64,000 nt of DNA from NCBI RefSeq assembly GCF_900115665.1, contig NZ_FOXH01000004.1:261257-325256 (forward strand). The letters run 5' to 3'. Under the pieces are notes generated by a model. The model was not told the origin of the DNA, did no database searches, and saw only the letters and a list, made by a program, of their open reading frames with translations. The stretch comes from Pseudarcicella hirudinis. GTDB lineage: Bacteria; Bacteroidota; Bacteroidia; Cytophagales; Spirosomataceae. Shown here in pieces: positions 37,261-45,900 of the stretch. A program made the translations under genes and the position numbers. Position 1 is the stretch's first letter. Each line of letters opens with the position of its first letter.

Positions 37261-38906
37261 AAACAATTGCCGAATTCGATACAATCGCCAAGTTTAAACC
37301 GAACTCGGTTATAATTACAAAACGGTGGATTAGTTCAGAAAGATCAGAGGAAACAACGCAAAATGAGGCCTCATTGGCCAATTTGCTAAAAGATGGTGCA
37401 AAGTCTGAAAATATGAACGGATACCTGTCAGATGCTTCAAAAAGAAACTTGAAAAACCTGGCAGAAAACTTCTTAATGTCGGTTGAGCTTACAACCGGGA
37501 TGAAATATGCGACAGATTCGAAAACAAAAAACGGAGAAAAGTCATTCAGTTTGCTAGCGGATCAGGTGAAGAGAATCTCGGGTGTAGAATATCAGCAAAA
37601 TAACCAAGTCTATCCGACTTTCATTACTTTAACACTTCCCAGCAAGCAACTTCATCATGATAATTTTATTAAAAATGAATGCTTAGACCCATTTATTGAA
37701 TGGTTGAAGAGTGATAGAGAATACATTACAAGAAAAGGCAAGGGAAAAGGGTTGCTGCAGGGCTGCAATGTAAAGGTGTACTTGTGGAGAGCCGAAACAC
37801 AGAAAAACGGTCAGCTTCATTTTCACATCATAGTCGATCGTTGGATTGACAAGGACCAGATTAGATGGCGTTGGAACCAGATCGTTAACAGATTGGGCTA
37901 TGTTGACAGATTCCGCAATGTGCAGCTTCATAAGTATAGAAATGGTTTTGCATGCACGGCTGAGGAGATCGAGTCAAATAGAAAAAAAATACAGGATAAG
38001 TTATTCTTTGCTCATAAAAATAATGAAATACCTAAAACCCTTCATCCCGCAATAGAAGCAGAGTTTATTAAAACTTTCAAAAATGGCAGAAAGTCATTCT
38101 CTGTTAAAAAATCTGCTGAATTGGCAAGATTAGTACTTGAATATAATTACCGTAAAAAGGTTGAGAATAATTTCACCGATCCGCCAAGCACCCAGGTGAT
38201 ACCCATCCAAAATGCAAAGAGTGTAACGGCGTATGTTACTAAATATATTTCGAAATCTGCTGAGGAAATTAAGCCTAAGCTTAAAGAAAATCAGGAGTTT
38301 GTCAGCACAGAAGAATTTGGAATGCTAAAAAAATATATTGTCAATTATCGTTATGAATTGTCACTTGATGGTCAGGAAGTGAAAATTGAGACTGGTCGTC
38401 AGGAATATAAACCAAAGTTTGAAACCAGAAAAGTCATAGGAAGATTATGGGGCCGAAGTGACTCTCTTTTCGGAATAAAAGCCTTCGAAAAGGCAATCTA
38501 TACATACAAACTTGTTGAGGAGCCTGTTTATGAAACAAGGGTTGAAAATAAAAAGATTTCACATACAATAACGGACCTCTGGGGAAATCAATCATTGAAA
38601 TATGAATATAAGGAGGTCTTAATTACTGACACTCACTATAAGCGACAAGCTTACGGAACTGAGGATAAGGTAGGTTGGAATTACATCGATTCTCTGAAAA
38701 ATATAGTCGGAAAGGCTCAAATCGATGAAGCAACGAATAAAGTCGGTGGCAGCTTCGTGGCCTTTGGCGGGCAGATAATCCCTGTCTATAAAATAGAAGA
38801 GGGGAAGGTAAAATATCAGAAGCATTATATGCAGGAAAATGCTCCGGAATTGTACAGCGAGTACTTAAATCACTATGGCCAAATCTTCAAAACGCTCTAC
38901 GCTTGA
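37257..38906 (+). CDS. HUH-superfamily rolling-circle replication initiator (phiX174 gpA-like two-Tyr class)
   Basis: The 549-residue protein shows the three motifs of rolling-circle Rep proteins: motif I TFITLTLPS (121-129), metal-binding motif II HFHIIVD with H188 and H190, and motif III AYVTKYISKS with two Tyr (326 and 330) three residues apart plus a Lys between them. The Y-x-x-K-Y arrangement matches the two-tyrosine class of phiX174-type initiators rather than plasmid mobilisation relaxases. It would nick one strand at the origin, stay covalently attached and restart replication. The ~200-residue C-terminal extension has no recognised domain. Co-translated with the adenine methylase. 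Confidence 0.85.
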   Translation: MKTIAEFDTIAKFKPNSVIITKRWISSERSEETTQNEASLANLLKDGAKSENMNGYLSDASKRNLKNLAENFLMSVELTTGMKYATDSKTKNGEKSFSLLADQVKRISGVEYQQNNQVYPTFITLTLPSKQLHHDNFIKNECLDPFIEWLKSDREYITRKGKGKGLLQGCNVKVYLWRAETQKNGQLHFHIIVDRWIDKDQIRWRWNQIVNRLGYVDRFRNVQLHKYRNGFACTAEEIESNRKKIQDKLFFAHKNNEIPKTLHPAIEAEFIKTFKNGRKSFSVKKSAELARLVLEYNYRKKVENNFTDPPSTQVIPIQNAKSVTAYVTKYISKSAEEIKPKLKENQEFVSTEEFGMLKKYIVNYRYELSLDGQEVKIETGRQEYKPKFETRKVIGRLWGRSDSLFGIKAFEKAIYTYKLVEEPVYETRVENKKISHTITDLWGNQSLKYEYKEVLITDTHYKRQAYGTEDKVGWNYIDSLKNIVGKAQIDEATNKVGGSFVAFGGQIIPVYKIEEGKVKYQKHYMQENAPELYSEYLNHYGQIFKTLYA

Positions 38907-39120
38907 TAAATTCGGCACCTGGGAGGTTCTTGAGGATGGTAGTTTATTTGAAACATCGAATAATTATCATATTACCCCGGATCGTTTTAATGAGCCAGAT
39001 TGGTGGTCTTTCTTCCGGACTGATCCTTCACACAATTGGGGCGACTATATGAAAGCGTTATTTCGAGCCTGTGAGGTGGGGAAGATCAAGGAGTTAAATA
39101 TGAAAATGTCAGACGAATAA
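38875..39120 (+). CDS. Small protein of unknown function overlapping the initiator gene
   Basis: This 81-residue protein (MAKSSKRSTLDKFGTWEVLE) starts 32 nt before the initiator stop, in another frame. It is Trp- and charge-rich and soluble. The tight overlap suggests co-translation with the initiator and perhaps a role in replication. Confidence 0.6.
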   Translation: MAKSSKRSTLDKFGTWEVLEDGSLFETSNNYHITPDRFNEPDWWSFFRTDPSHNWGDYMKALFRACEVGKIKELNMKMSDE

Positions 39121-39132
39121 ACAATACCGGTT

Positions 39133-39465
39133 ATGGATAATAAACCTGAAAAAATAAGCTTTTCAAAGAACTGGAATCATAAGCTGGATTGTGAATATTT
39201 CACTACATTCAGGCTTTACAACCCGGATAAATATTATGAAGGGCGAGCAGTTGAAATACATGAAAACGGTGTATTGAAGAAAGCAGCCATTATTCAGTCT
39301 GTTAGAGTATTATACCTTAGCCAGGTAAATAACTGGATGACTGCGATTGATGCCGGGTGCAATGTCGAATACTTCGAAAAAGTTATCAAGACTATGTACA
39401 AAAACAAGGTTTCAGACTTTACTACTCAAAAATTTCATTTTCTTTTACTGAGAACTTTACAATAA
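39133..39465 (+). CDS. Protein of unknown function
   Basis: The 110-residue soluble protein (MDNKPEKISFSKNWNHKLDC) begins with a beta-rich part (FTTFRLYNPDKYYEGRAVEI) and ends helical. It sits in the initiator operon. No family recognised, although the N-terminus is ASCH/PUA-like in layout. Confidence 0.55.
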   Translation: MDNKPEKISFSKNWNHKLDCEYFTTFRLYNPDKYYEGRAVEIHENGVLKKAAIIQSVRVLYLSQVNNWMTAIDAGCNVEYFEKVIKTMYKNKVSDFTTQKFHFLLLRTLQ

Positions 39466-39483
39466 TTTTAACCAATCTATCTA

Positions 39484-39798
39484 ATGGAAAAGAATGACAA
39501 AAAAGGAATGACTTGGTCTGAATTGCTTGCAATAATCAGCAATCCGGAATTTCAACGTATTAATAAGGATAAGGAGATTCATACTTGGGTAGAAGATGAC
39601 GAGGTAGCAAAGGGTGGTTTAGGTGTTTGGGTACTGAACGAGGATTATGTTAATCCATCTGGCGAGTGCATAGAGCCTATAAGTAATTATAATCAGGATA
39701 ATATAGAAAGTGAAGATTTACTGACTAAAGATGATTTGATAGTTATGGCATGTAAGGGTTATGCGTTTTTAACAATCAATTGGCAAACAAAAGAGTAA
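39484..39798 (+). CDS. Acidic protein of unknown function
   Basis: This 104-residue acidic protein (MEKNDKKGMTWSELLAIISN) is the last gene of the initiator operon and ends just before a terminator hairpin. No motif recognised. Confidence 0.55.
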   Translation: MEKNDKKGMTWSELLAIISNPEFQRINKDKEIHTWVEDDEVAKGGLGVWVLNEDYVNPSGECIEPISNYNQDNIESEDLLTKDDLIVMACKGYAFLTINWQTKE

Positions 39799-39801
39799 AT
39801 A

Positions 39802-39842
39802 AGAAAGGGAACTTGAATATTTCATGTTCCCTTTCTTTATTC
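39802..39842 (+). terminator. Hairpin terminator of the initiator operon
   Basis: A perfect 11-bp stem (39802-39812 and 39826-39836) with a 13-nt loop is followed by a T-rich run. Confidence 0.8.
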
Positions 39843-39867
39843 TAAAAGTGCCTTAAATGATTGAAAA

Positions 39868-39972
39868 AGGCATATTTAAATATATTTTGAAAATATTTTG
39901 AAATATATTTGTAAATGTCAAATATATTTCAAACATTTGGTCTGTCAATTAGATAAGGCATGCCTAATTGAC
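39868..39972. repeat. AT-rich inverted-repeat block, candidate rolling-circle origin or operator
   Basis: This gap holds several copies of AAATATATTT / AAATATTTT and two perfect inverted repeats. GAAATATATTTG / CAAATATATTTC lies at 39900-39911 and 39919-39930 with a 7-nt spacer. GTCAATTAG / CTAATTGAC lies at 39944-39952 and 39964-39972, and its loop contains the palindrome GGCATGCC. It follows the initiator operon, so it is the best visible candidate for the nick site and stem-loops used by the HUH protein. A regulatory role for the next operon is the alternative. Confidence 0.45.
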
Positions 39973-40030
39973 GTATAAAATGCCATTTCATATAAAATAA
40001 AGCCGTGGACGTATTCCGCAAACAAAAAAA

Positions 40031-40984
40031 ATGGAAAATCAAATTATTTTAGAATTTGTAGTAAGTGAAAGAAAACAGGTTGAAGAAATTAATAAAGGTA
40101 ATTTCGTTCTGAAAGATGTTCGGTTGAAATTCACTTCTGAGGAGTGGTTAGAAGTACCAGATGAGATAAGGCAAATTATCTTGTCTGACTCCCATTTTAG
40201 AAGAGAAAAGATGGAGTTTCAATTGCGTTATAGTTTAGATGCCATTGGTAAAGATCAAGCAATTGAATGTTTGCAAGACATTCATCAAAAGAGGGTTGAT
40301 AAAGCCAATTTTGATGAAGAATTCAAGAAATTTGAAATAAAAATGGTGAAAGAATTGGAAGGTTTAAAGAATGATTTCAAATTAGAAGATATTCGGTTTT
40401 ATGAGTTCCCTGATATAGTATTTGTGACTATCCAGAAGGATACGATCAGGGTAGATACTAATATTTCAGCGGGTGAGTACTTGAAATTCGAGGGGTATTT
40501 ACCTCGTTTATCCGAGTTAATTTCCGAAAAAATATCTGAAAAAGAAGAGGCTGAGAAAATAGCATTAGAGGAAAAAATAACTTTAGACACCGCCAAGTTA
40601 GCTATGAAAAATTGGGCCTTACAAAATGGGTCTGATCTATTAAAAGCGAGGATTGAAGAAGATATGAATTGGATTTCGTTAGCTGAGTCGGAATATTTAA
40701 AATTAAATTTTCCACTTCTTGAAAAATGGCAAGTCATTTACACCAACAATGATGAAGCCAAAAAATCATGGGAGATTAATAACGCAACTCTGGCTCAAAT
40801 AGAGGCTCTTAGAGCAGAACGGAAGAAGTTTGGAAATGCAGCGTTAGAAAGAGTGAGATTTGAGGATGAGTACGGTGAAGTGAGCCATTGTGATTATGTA
40901 ACAACCACGGTCAAGCTGCCCTCTTCCACTGAAGTGAAATTATGCTATTATCTCAATGATTACCCGGAAGATTCTGAAGATTAA
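40031..40984 (+). CDS. Coiled-coil protein of unknown function
   Basis: The 317-residue acidic protein is largely helical with coiled-coil stretches (about 95-125 and 165-200). No membrane segment or enzyme motif is seen. It is transcribed alone between the candidate origin and a terminator. Its acidic coiled-coil nature would suit a structural or scaffolding role, but nothing identifies it. Confidence 0.6.
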   Translation: MENQIILEFVVSERKQVEEINKGNFVLKDVRLKFTSEEWLEVPDEIRQIILSDSHFRREKMEFQLRYSLDAIGKDQAIECLQDIHQKRVDKANFDEEFKKFEIKMVKELEGLKNDFKLEDIRFYEFPDIVFVTIQKDTIRVDTNISAGEYLKFEGYLPRLSELISEKISEKEEAEKIALEEKITLDTAKLAMKNWALQNGSDLLKARIEEDMNWISLAESEYLKLNFPLLEKWQVIYTNNDEAKKSWEINNATLAQIEALRAERKKFGNAALERVRFEDEYGEVSHCDYVTTTVKLPSSTEVKLCYYLNDYPEDSED

Positions 40985-40992
40985 TATAAACC

Positions 40993-41013
40993 GGGGCTTT
41001 AACTTAAAGCCCC
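40993..41013 (+). terminator. Palindromic hairpin terminator
   Basis: A perfect palindrome GGGGCTTTAA-C-TTAAAGCCCC lies 8 nt after the preceding stop, within a short intergenic gap. Confidence 0.65.
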
Positions 41014-41029
41014 ATAAATTTTATTTATT

Positions 41030-41473
41030 ATGATTAAAACTTTGACAATTGCGGTTGACGAGTCAATTGTTAATTTCATGAAAGGAATTAACGAACAAAA
41101 TTCCCAGACAAAAAATACACAAGAATTTGTTGAGGGATTCTTCTATGTCTATAAACATACTCTTTTTGAATTAAAGGGGCTGTTTACCAGAGGTGAGATC
41201 ATTGCATTGTTCGATATGCAAAATGGTCTAATGTTAACACCACAATTTCAGGCAAGTGCAAATATCTTTTGCTCACACTGTCAGGAGGCGGAAGAGTTAG
41301 ACGGAACGTTTAGCAGGCATGGAGCCGATTCAGCAATAGCAATTGAAAAAATTAGAAACCTGACTTCATCACAGGTATTTGTTCTTCAGGCGGAAATTGC
41401 AAAATTCTGGAATTTAAATGAGGGCCAGGACTTAGAAAAAGCAATTGTTCCTTTTGTATCACAGGAAAATTAA
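41030..41473 (+). CDS. Protein of unknown function upstream of the helicase
   Basis: This 147-residue soluble, mostly helical protein (MIKTLTIAVDESIVNFMKGI) has a CxxC pair in NIFCSHCQEAEELDG. It ends 10 nt before the helicase start and may be its accessory. No family recognised. Confidence 0.55.
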   Translation: MIKTLTIAVDESIVNFMKGINEQNSQTKNTQEFVEGFFYVYKHTLFELKGLFTRGEIIALFDMQNGLMLTPQFQASANIFCSHCQEAEELDGTFSRHGADSAIAIEKIRNLTSSQVFVLQAEIAKFWNLNEGQDLEKAIVPFVSQEN

Positions 41474-41483
41474 GGTTAAAAGA

Positions 41484-43688
41484 ATGAAAAAACCGTTTCC
41501 ATACCAACAAAAAGCAATCGCAAAAGGCGTTGAATATTTCTCGAAAAATGCCAGAGGAAAAATGATAATGCCATGCGGTTCCGGTAAAACACTTACTGGA
41601 CTGTGGTTAGCTCAGGAATTGGAAGCAAAAAGTCTAATTATTGCTTTCCCAAATTTACATCTTGAAGCCCAAACGGTTGAAACTTGGTTGAGTGATTTCA
41701 AAGAACTAAGAAATGATTTCAAAATTTTGGTTTTAGGCAGTGATAAGAAGTTGGGGAAACTCTTCGAGGTTGAAGTAACAACCAATGAAGATGACATAAT
41801 CAACTTTCTAAAAAAAAATCAAAAAGAAAATATCGTCATTTTTACGACGTATCATAGTAGCAAAGGGATGGTAAATGCCTCAAAAAAAACAAAGTTCACC
41901 TTTGATTTGGCAATTTTTGACGAAGCCCACCACACCGCCGGAGTTGATAAGGCCCTCTTTCAATTGCTTCTGAATAATAATGACATTAAGATAAGAAAGC
42001 GTTTATTCATGACTGCAACTCCAAAGGTTTTAGCTGGATTGGGTGACAACCAGTTTGTAAAATCAATGGATGATGAAAGGGTTTACGGTTCAGAATTCTA
42101 TAATCTGACTATTCGTGAGGCCATATCAGCAGGTATTATTTCAGATTACAAGGTTATGACTTTATACTGTTCAAACGAACAGGTTAGGTCAATGTATTAT
42201 GAGAATATAGTTTTCAAGGATTCTTCCAATTATTTTGATGAGGAACACTTAAGGATTGTAAGCATCGCTGTATCCGTGTGCAAGGCGATCAATAAGAATA
42301 ACCTTAAAAAAGTTATTTCTTACCATTCGAATATTAACAAAGCCAAACACTTTGAGTTGGTCATTGCTCAGGTTGCCAGTAAAATGGGCATTAAACTTAA
42401 AACTTTTCACCTTAATTCCACTGACAACGCATTAACCAGGGAGAAAGTCGTTAGAAAATATTCTAAAGCTGGAATTGCATTAATTACGAATGCCCGGCTT
42501 TTAAACGAAGGTTTTGACATTCCTGCTGTAGATGCCGTTTGCTTTGCAGACGAAAGGCATTCTGCTACTGACATAGTACAAGCAGCTGGGAGGGCATGGC
42601 GGGTATCTCCGGGCAAAGAGTTTGGGTATATTCTGATTCCCTGCTTGGTCGGAGATACGGTGGACTTGGATCACGATAATGTTAAGAATTTACGAAGGAC
42701 ATTATCGGTATTGGCGGGTCAAGATGAACAATTGGCTGCCTATTTCCGTCAGAGACAAAGAGGTCGTGCTGAAAATATGCCCAATCAGGGGGAAATGGTT
42801 ATTCATGACAACTCCTCAATTTCATTAAATTTTGAGGAATTGTTAGATGATATAAATGTAAAGGTGTGGACTAATATCAGAAGTTTATACTATCGATCCT
42901 ATACCGATGCCCAGCAATGGGTTCGGGAGAACTTAGTACCAAATGGTATTGATACGATTATTAAATGGAGAGATTATGTAGAAGGGCTTTACCCTGAACT
43001 ACCACCATTACCTGGTGACATTCCCAAACAACCTGCTGTTCCTTACAAGTCGCAAGGTTGGAGTGGATTTCCAGACTTTTTGGGAACAAAAAAATGGGAT
43101 TACCAAACCGCAAAATCATGGGTACAAGATAATTTGGTACCACTGGGAATAGATAGACAGTCTAAATGGGCGGAATATAGGGCGGGCAAGTTTCCTGACA
43201 TTCCCGAATTACCAAAGATGATATTCTCTCATCCACCATCCTATAAGGAATTTAGGGGTTGGGATGACTGGTTCGGAAGGGAAAAGGCTTTTTATTGGGA
43301 TTATGAAACGTCAAAATCTTGGGTTCAGGATAATTTAGTGCCTGCTGGAGTTACAACTTTCAATAAATGGTTTGATTATCTTAATGGTCTTTATGAAAAT
43401 GCTCCAAAAATGCCGAAGGGGCTTCCTCGGTCACCTGATAAAATTAAGGGTTTTAAAAGTTGGCCTGATTTTTTTGGACGGGAAACCTTTGAAAAATGGG
43501 ATTTTGAAACGGCAAAATCATGGGTTCAGGAAAATTTAGTACCCAATGGGATTATTAATTCAAGCCGATATAGAAAATACGTTGAAAACAAATATCAGGA
43601 TGTGCCTCCATTTCCAAATGAATTATATAAGACTCCAGATAGATCATTTAAAGAATGGAAAGGTTGGGATGATTGGTTTGGAAAGTGA
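41484..43688 (+). CDS. SF2 DEAH-box helicase with four C-terminal repeats
   Basis: The protein has 734 residues, started at the ATG giving MKKPFPYQQKAIAKGVEYFS, preceded by a purine-rich stretch. It has the SF2 motifs Q-like FPYQQKA, Walker A GSGKT (32-36), DEAH (146-149), motif III FMTATP, motif V LLNEGFDIP and motif VI QAAGRAWR (366-373), so it is a nucleic-acid-dependent ATPase of the type III-restriction-helicase-like group. Residues ~474-734 form four ~65-residue repeats: (A/S)K(S/Q)WVQ(D/E)NLVPxGI, KWxxY, P-rich linker and GWxD(W/F)FG. These resemble the repeat units seen in helicases and integrase-like proteins of large DNA viruses. They probably bind DNA. Confidence 0.85.
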   Translation: MKKPFPYQQKAIAKGVEYFSKNARGKMIMPCGSGKTLTGLWLAQELEAKSLIIAFPNLHLEAQTVETWLSDFKELRNDFKILVLGSDKKLGKLFEVEVTTNEDDIINFLKKNQKENIVIFTTYHSSKGMVNASKKTKFTFDLAIFDEAHHTAGVDKALFQLLLNNNDIKIRKRLFMTATPKVLAGLGDNQFVKSMDDERVYGSEFYNLTIREAISAGIISDYKVMTLYCSNEQVRSMYYENIVFKDSSNYFDEEHLRIVSIAVSVCKAINKNNLKKVISYHSNINKAKHFELVIAQVASKMGIKLKTFHLNSTDNALTREKVVRKYSKAGIALITNARLLNEGFDIPAVDAVCFADERHSATDIVQAAGRAWRVSPGKEFGYILIPCLVGDTVDLDHDNVKNLRRTLSVLAGQDEQLAAYFRQRQRGRAENMPNQGEMVIHDNSSISLNFEELLDDINVKVWTNIRSLYYRSYTDAQQWVRENLVPNGIDTIIKWRDYVEGLYPELPPLPGDIPKQPAVPYKSQGWSGFPDFLGTKKWDYQTAKSWVQDNLVPLGIDRQSKWAEYRAGKFPDIPELPKMIFSHPPSYKEFRGWDDWFGREKAFYWDYETSKSWVQDNLVPAGVTTFNKWFDYLNGLYENAPKMPKGLPRSPDKIKGFKSWPDFFGRETFEKWDFETAKSWVQENLVPNGIINSSRYRKYVENKYQDVPPFPNELYKTPDRSFKEWKGWDDWFGK

Positions 43689-43697
43689 AATATTACT

Positions 43698-43728
43698 ACG
43701 GACTTCCATTACTGAAGTCCGTTTTTTA
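43698..43728 (+). terminator. Hairpin terminator after the helicase
   Basis: A perfect 9-bp stem ACGGACTTC / GAAGTCCGT (43698-43706 and 43714-43722) with a 7-nt loop is followed by six T residues. Confidence 0.85.
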
Positions 43729-43760
43729 GTAATTTAAAGGCTGTTATCTTTTAGCCATTT

Positions 43761-44570
43761 ATGAAAGCATTATCCAAACAAAGGCAAATTCTAATCTCTT
43801 ATGCAATAGATTCGACGGAAATCGTGGATTTCGCTGAAAAGTTGGAAAAGATCCTGAATTACGAAAATTTCAAAGTCAGCCGGGAAATCCTAAAAAATGT
43901 ACCTGCCACAATTCTGTTGGAAACGCAACGAAGAATAGTTGAATCGTTTGATTTCATCATAATGCTTTTGAATCCTTCATATAAATATCTCTCTGAACAG
44001 AAAATCATTGAAACCTATTCAGGTGATATTTTTTCAAGGATTTCCGTGAAAAAGGGGCAATTATCAAAAATTATTCCTGTCATAGTTTCAGGAAATCGTT
44101 CATTATCAATGCCGGATTGGATTTCCACAAGATTTTACCTCGATTTCTCGTCAGAAGCCATGTTTGAGCAGAATTATGAAGACTTGATATGTACTTTAAA
44201 TTACAAGAAGTATGTTGAGCCTTTGATGCAGGATTTTGAAAAAGAATTTTATGCAACGGAAGTCTTTCAGGAAATCCACTTGAAAGGCTTAATTCTCACG
44301 GAAATCAGCTATTTCAATGAAATGATAACGCTGCCATTTGCCCTTAACTCAAAACCGTCTAAAAACTGGGGAATATTTCTGAGCCGTTACATAAATAACG
44401 GGAATTCTGAGAGGGTACTTTTATCGATTTTCCACGATACTATTCAGATTTCAACAGATAATCTGTTTGATTATTATCAGTTGCGAGCAAAACTACTTGC
44501 TGCCATTGAAGGGGCAAACGAAGCCCATAAGATTTTTATTTCAAACTTCAACGAGTTACTGGATAATTAA
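43761..44570 (+). CDS. TIR/SEFIR-like domain protein
   Basis: The 269-residue protein starts with a Rossmann-like domain of the TIR/SEFIR type (about 6-140). QILISYAIDSTEIVDFAEKL forms strand A and helix A, FDFIIMLLNPSYKYL strand D, and LSKIIPVIVSGN strand E. The C-terminal ~125 residues are helical and unrecognised. Bacterial TIR domains usually cleave NAD+ or make signal nucleotides in anti-phage defence. It is flanked by a terminator upstream and a convergent regulator downstream, so it is an independent cargo-like unit. TIR versus a related fold is judged by pattern only. Confidence 0.6.
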   Translation: MKALSKQRQILISYAIDSTEIVDFAEKLEKILNYENFKVSREILKNVPATILLETQRRIVESFDFIIMLLNPSYKYLSEQKIIETYSGDIFSRISVKKGQLSKIIPVIVSGNRSLSMPDWISTRFYLDFSSEAMFEQNYEDLICTLNYKKYVEPLMQDFEKEFYATEVFQEIHLKGLILTEISYFNEMITLPFALNSKPSKNWGIFLSRYINNGNSERVLLSIFHDTIQISTDNLFDYYQLRAKLLAAIEGANEAHKIFISNFNELLDN

Positions 44571-44782
44571 GCCAATATTCTCACTCCTGCCAGTCTTGCC
44601 AGCTTTGGGCACTCACCTAAAAACTGCATGATTATAACTGCCTCATGAGGATAAATCACCGCACGATAATTCAAGATTTTAGGAAGTCGTTGAGATAGTC
44701 CGCTGTTTTGAGCGTGAAATTTGAATGTAGAGACTTTGGTTGAGTAGCAATTTGCTATTTGTGTTAATGAATATCCGATCAT
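44567..44782 (-). CDS. Small HTH-like regulator (candidate)
   Basis: The 71-residue minus-strand protein (MIGYSLTQIANCYSTKVSTF) has the helix-turn-helix pattern of small MerR/excisionase-like regulators and a basic character. Its 3' end overlaps the TIR-like gene stop by a few bases and its 5' end faces a cluster of direct repeats, as expected for an autoregulated repressor or excisionase. It is one of only three minus-strand genes in the element that I consider well supported. Confidence 0.5.
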   Translation of the reverse strand: MIGYSLTQIANCYSTKVSTFKFHAQNSGLSQRLPKILNYRAVIYPHEAVIIMQFLGECPKLARLAGVRILA

Positions 44783-44794
44783 TTGCTGCCAAGT

Positions 44795-44845
44795 TACCGT
44801 GAACTTACTGTGAACCTCCCGGAAACTGTGTGCCTATTGTGAATG
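44795..44845. promoter_or_regulatory. Direct-repeat cluster upstream of a divergent regulator
   Basis: Two tandem 11-bp units TACCGTGAACT and TACTGTGAACC (44795-44805 and 44806-44816) and a third variant TATTGTGAATG (44835-44845) share TAYYGTGAA. The first two are one helical turn apart. They lie just upstream of the minus-strand HTH-like gene and upstream of the ATPase operon, so they are a candidate operator. Confidence 0.45.
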
Positions 44846-44974
44846 GAAATCCGTTCAGCTAGCTTTGTTTCAAGGAAAAAGAGGGTGGTATCAGTAGTAC
44901 AAAGGTCGAATGTTGATGCTAAGATACGCCCTTATTCTCATTTTGTCAATAGTCACGAAATCCAACGAAATCCG

Positions 44975-45898
44975 ATGAAAAAGAGCAGAAACAACGGAAT
45001 CCACAATACAACCTCTCCAAAAGTCAGCCAGAAACTTCTTGAAAAGATTAACAAAGAAGCTGAGGAGTATGAAGACGGCAAAGCAGGAGTAATCCGGGAA
45101 GCCTTAACGGAGTATTTTTTTCCGGAACCAGTCGAGATTTCCATTCCTGAGCCGGAAATCCTCGAAGAAAGAACCTATACAATTCAAAGTCTTGTAGGCT
45201 TAGACGTTGCTCATGCCTTAAATAATTTTTCACATCAGAAAGATGTGGGAATCGAGGTAATTTCCGGTAGCATTTTAACGGATTTTGTCAATCAGCGTTG
45301 GAAATCCAAAAAATCTGATCCAGATTCTGAGATTATTGAAATACCCGCCGAATCCTCAGATTTACGGGAAATCCGGAAATTATTCGAAACTTCTCCTGAC
45401 ACAATGGCTTGGGATGACTTCCTGATCGATTTGTTAAGAGCTGGAATCCTTCAAAAGAACTCAGAAAACCACGGAAATCCTGTATTTAAGAATCCAGAGA
45501 TTAACGAAGGCCAGATTGAGGCTTCATCGTCTCTTATTATAAATTATTCGGAAATCGAAAGTGAGATCGTACGGGAATCCTTGAAAACAAACGGATTTCA
45601 GGAAGATCGATATTTAACAACGTCGAGGGAAATAGAAGTAGAAGCGAAGTTTTCTGAAATCTTGAAAGCTGAGATTTCCAAAAAAGATGCGGAAATCAGG
45701 GCGTTTTCTGAAAGGGAGTCACAATCAAGAGAAATTAAAGAGAGTTTCATTGAATTACGGAAGGGTACTTCAAAGGTGATTGAGGATTTCGTAAACTTCA
45801 CTGAGAGGCCTATATGGTCAAAAATGGTTAGAATCAATAAAACGGAAATCATCCGCGGTTGTTTTCCAACAGGGTTTTGGCATCTCTTTAATGACTAA
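44975..45898 (+). CDS. Protein with RHH-like N-terminus, unknown function
   Basis: The protein has 307 residues, started at the ATG giving MKKSRNNGIHNTTSPKVSQK; an in-frame ATG at 44843 would add 44 basic residues and overlap the repeat cluster. Residues ~15-50 (SPKVSQKLLEKINKEAEEYE, then GVIREALTEYFF) resemble a ribbon-helix-helix DNA-binding unit. The rest is acidic and helical with repeated (R/T/S)EI tripeptides encoded by GGAAATC words. It starts the operon that leads into the ATPase gene. A partition- or packaging-accessory role is possible but unproven. Confidence 0.55.
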   Translation: MKKSRNNGIHNTTSPKVSQKLLEKINKEAEEYEDGKAGVIREALTEYFFPEPVEISIPEPEILEERTYTIQSLVGLDVAHALNNFSHQKDVGIEVISGSILTDFVNQRWKSKKSDPDSEIIEIPAESSDLREIRKLFETSPDTMAWDDFLIDLLRAGILQKNSENHGNPVFKNPEINEGQIEASSSLIINYSEIESEIVRESLKTNGFQEDRYLTTSREIEVEAKFSEILKAEISKKDAEIRAFSERESQSREIKESFIELRKGTSKVIEDFVNFTERPIWSKMVRINKTEIIRGCFPTGFWHLFND

Positions 45899-45900
45899 AT

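Noticed and set aside
39868-39972. CRISPR array
   Set aside because: The repeated AAATATATTT words are short, AT-only, unevenly spaced and without spacers, and no cas gene is present.
42905-43688. Separate small integrase-like gene
   Set aside because: The repeat region is in frame with the helicase, with no start codon or ribosome-binding site of its own and no catalytic recombinase residues.
44843-44974. Longer start for the RHH-like protein
   Set aside because: The extra 44 residues are basic and low in predicted structure and would extend translation up to the direct-repeat cluster. The internal ATG directly before the RHH-like segment is preferred, although this is not certain.
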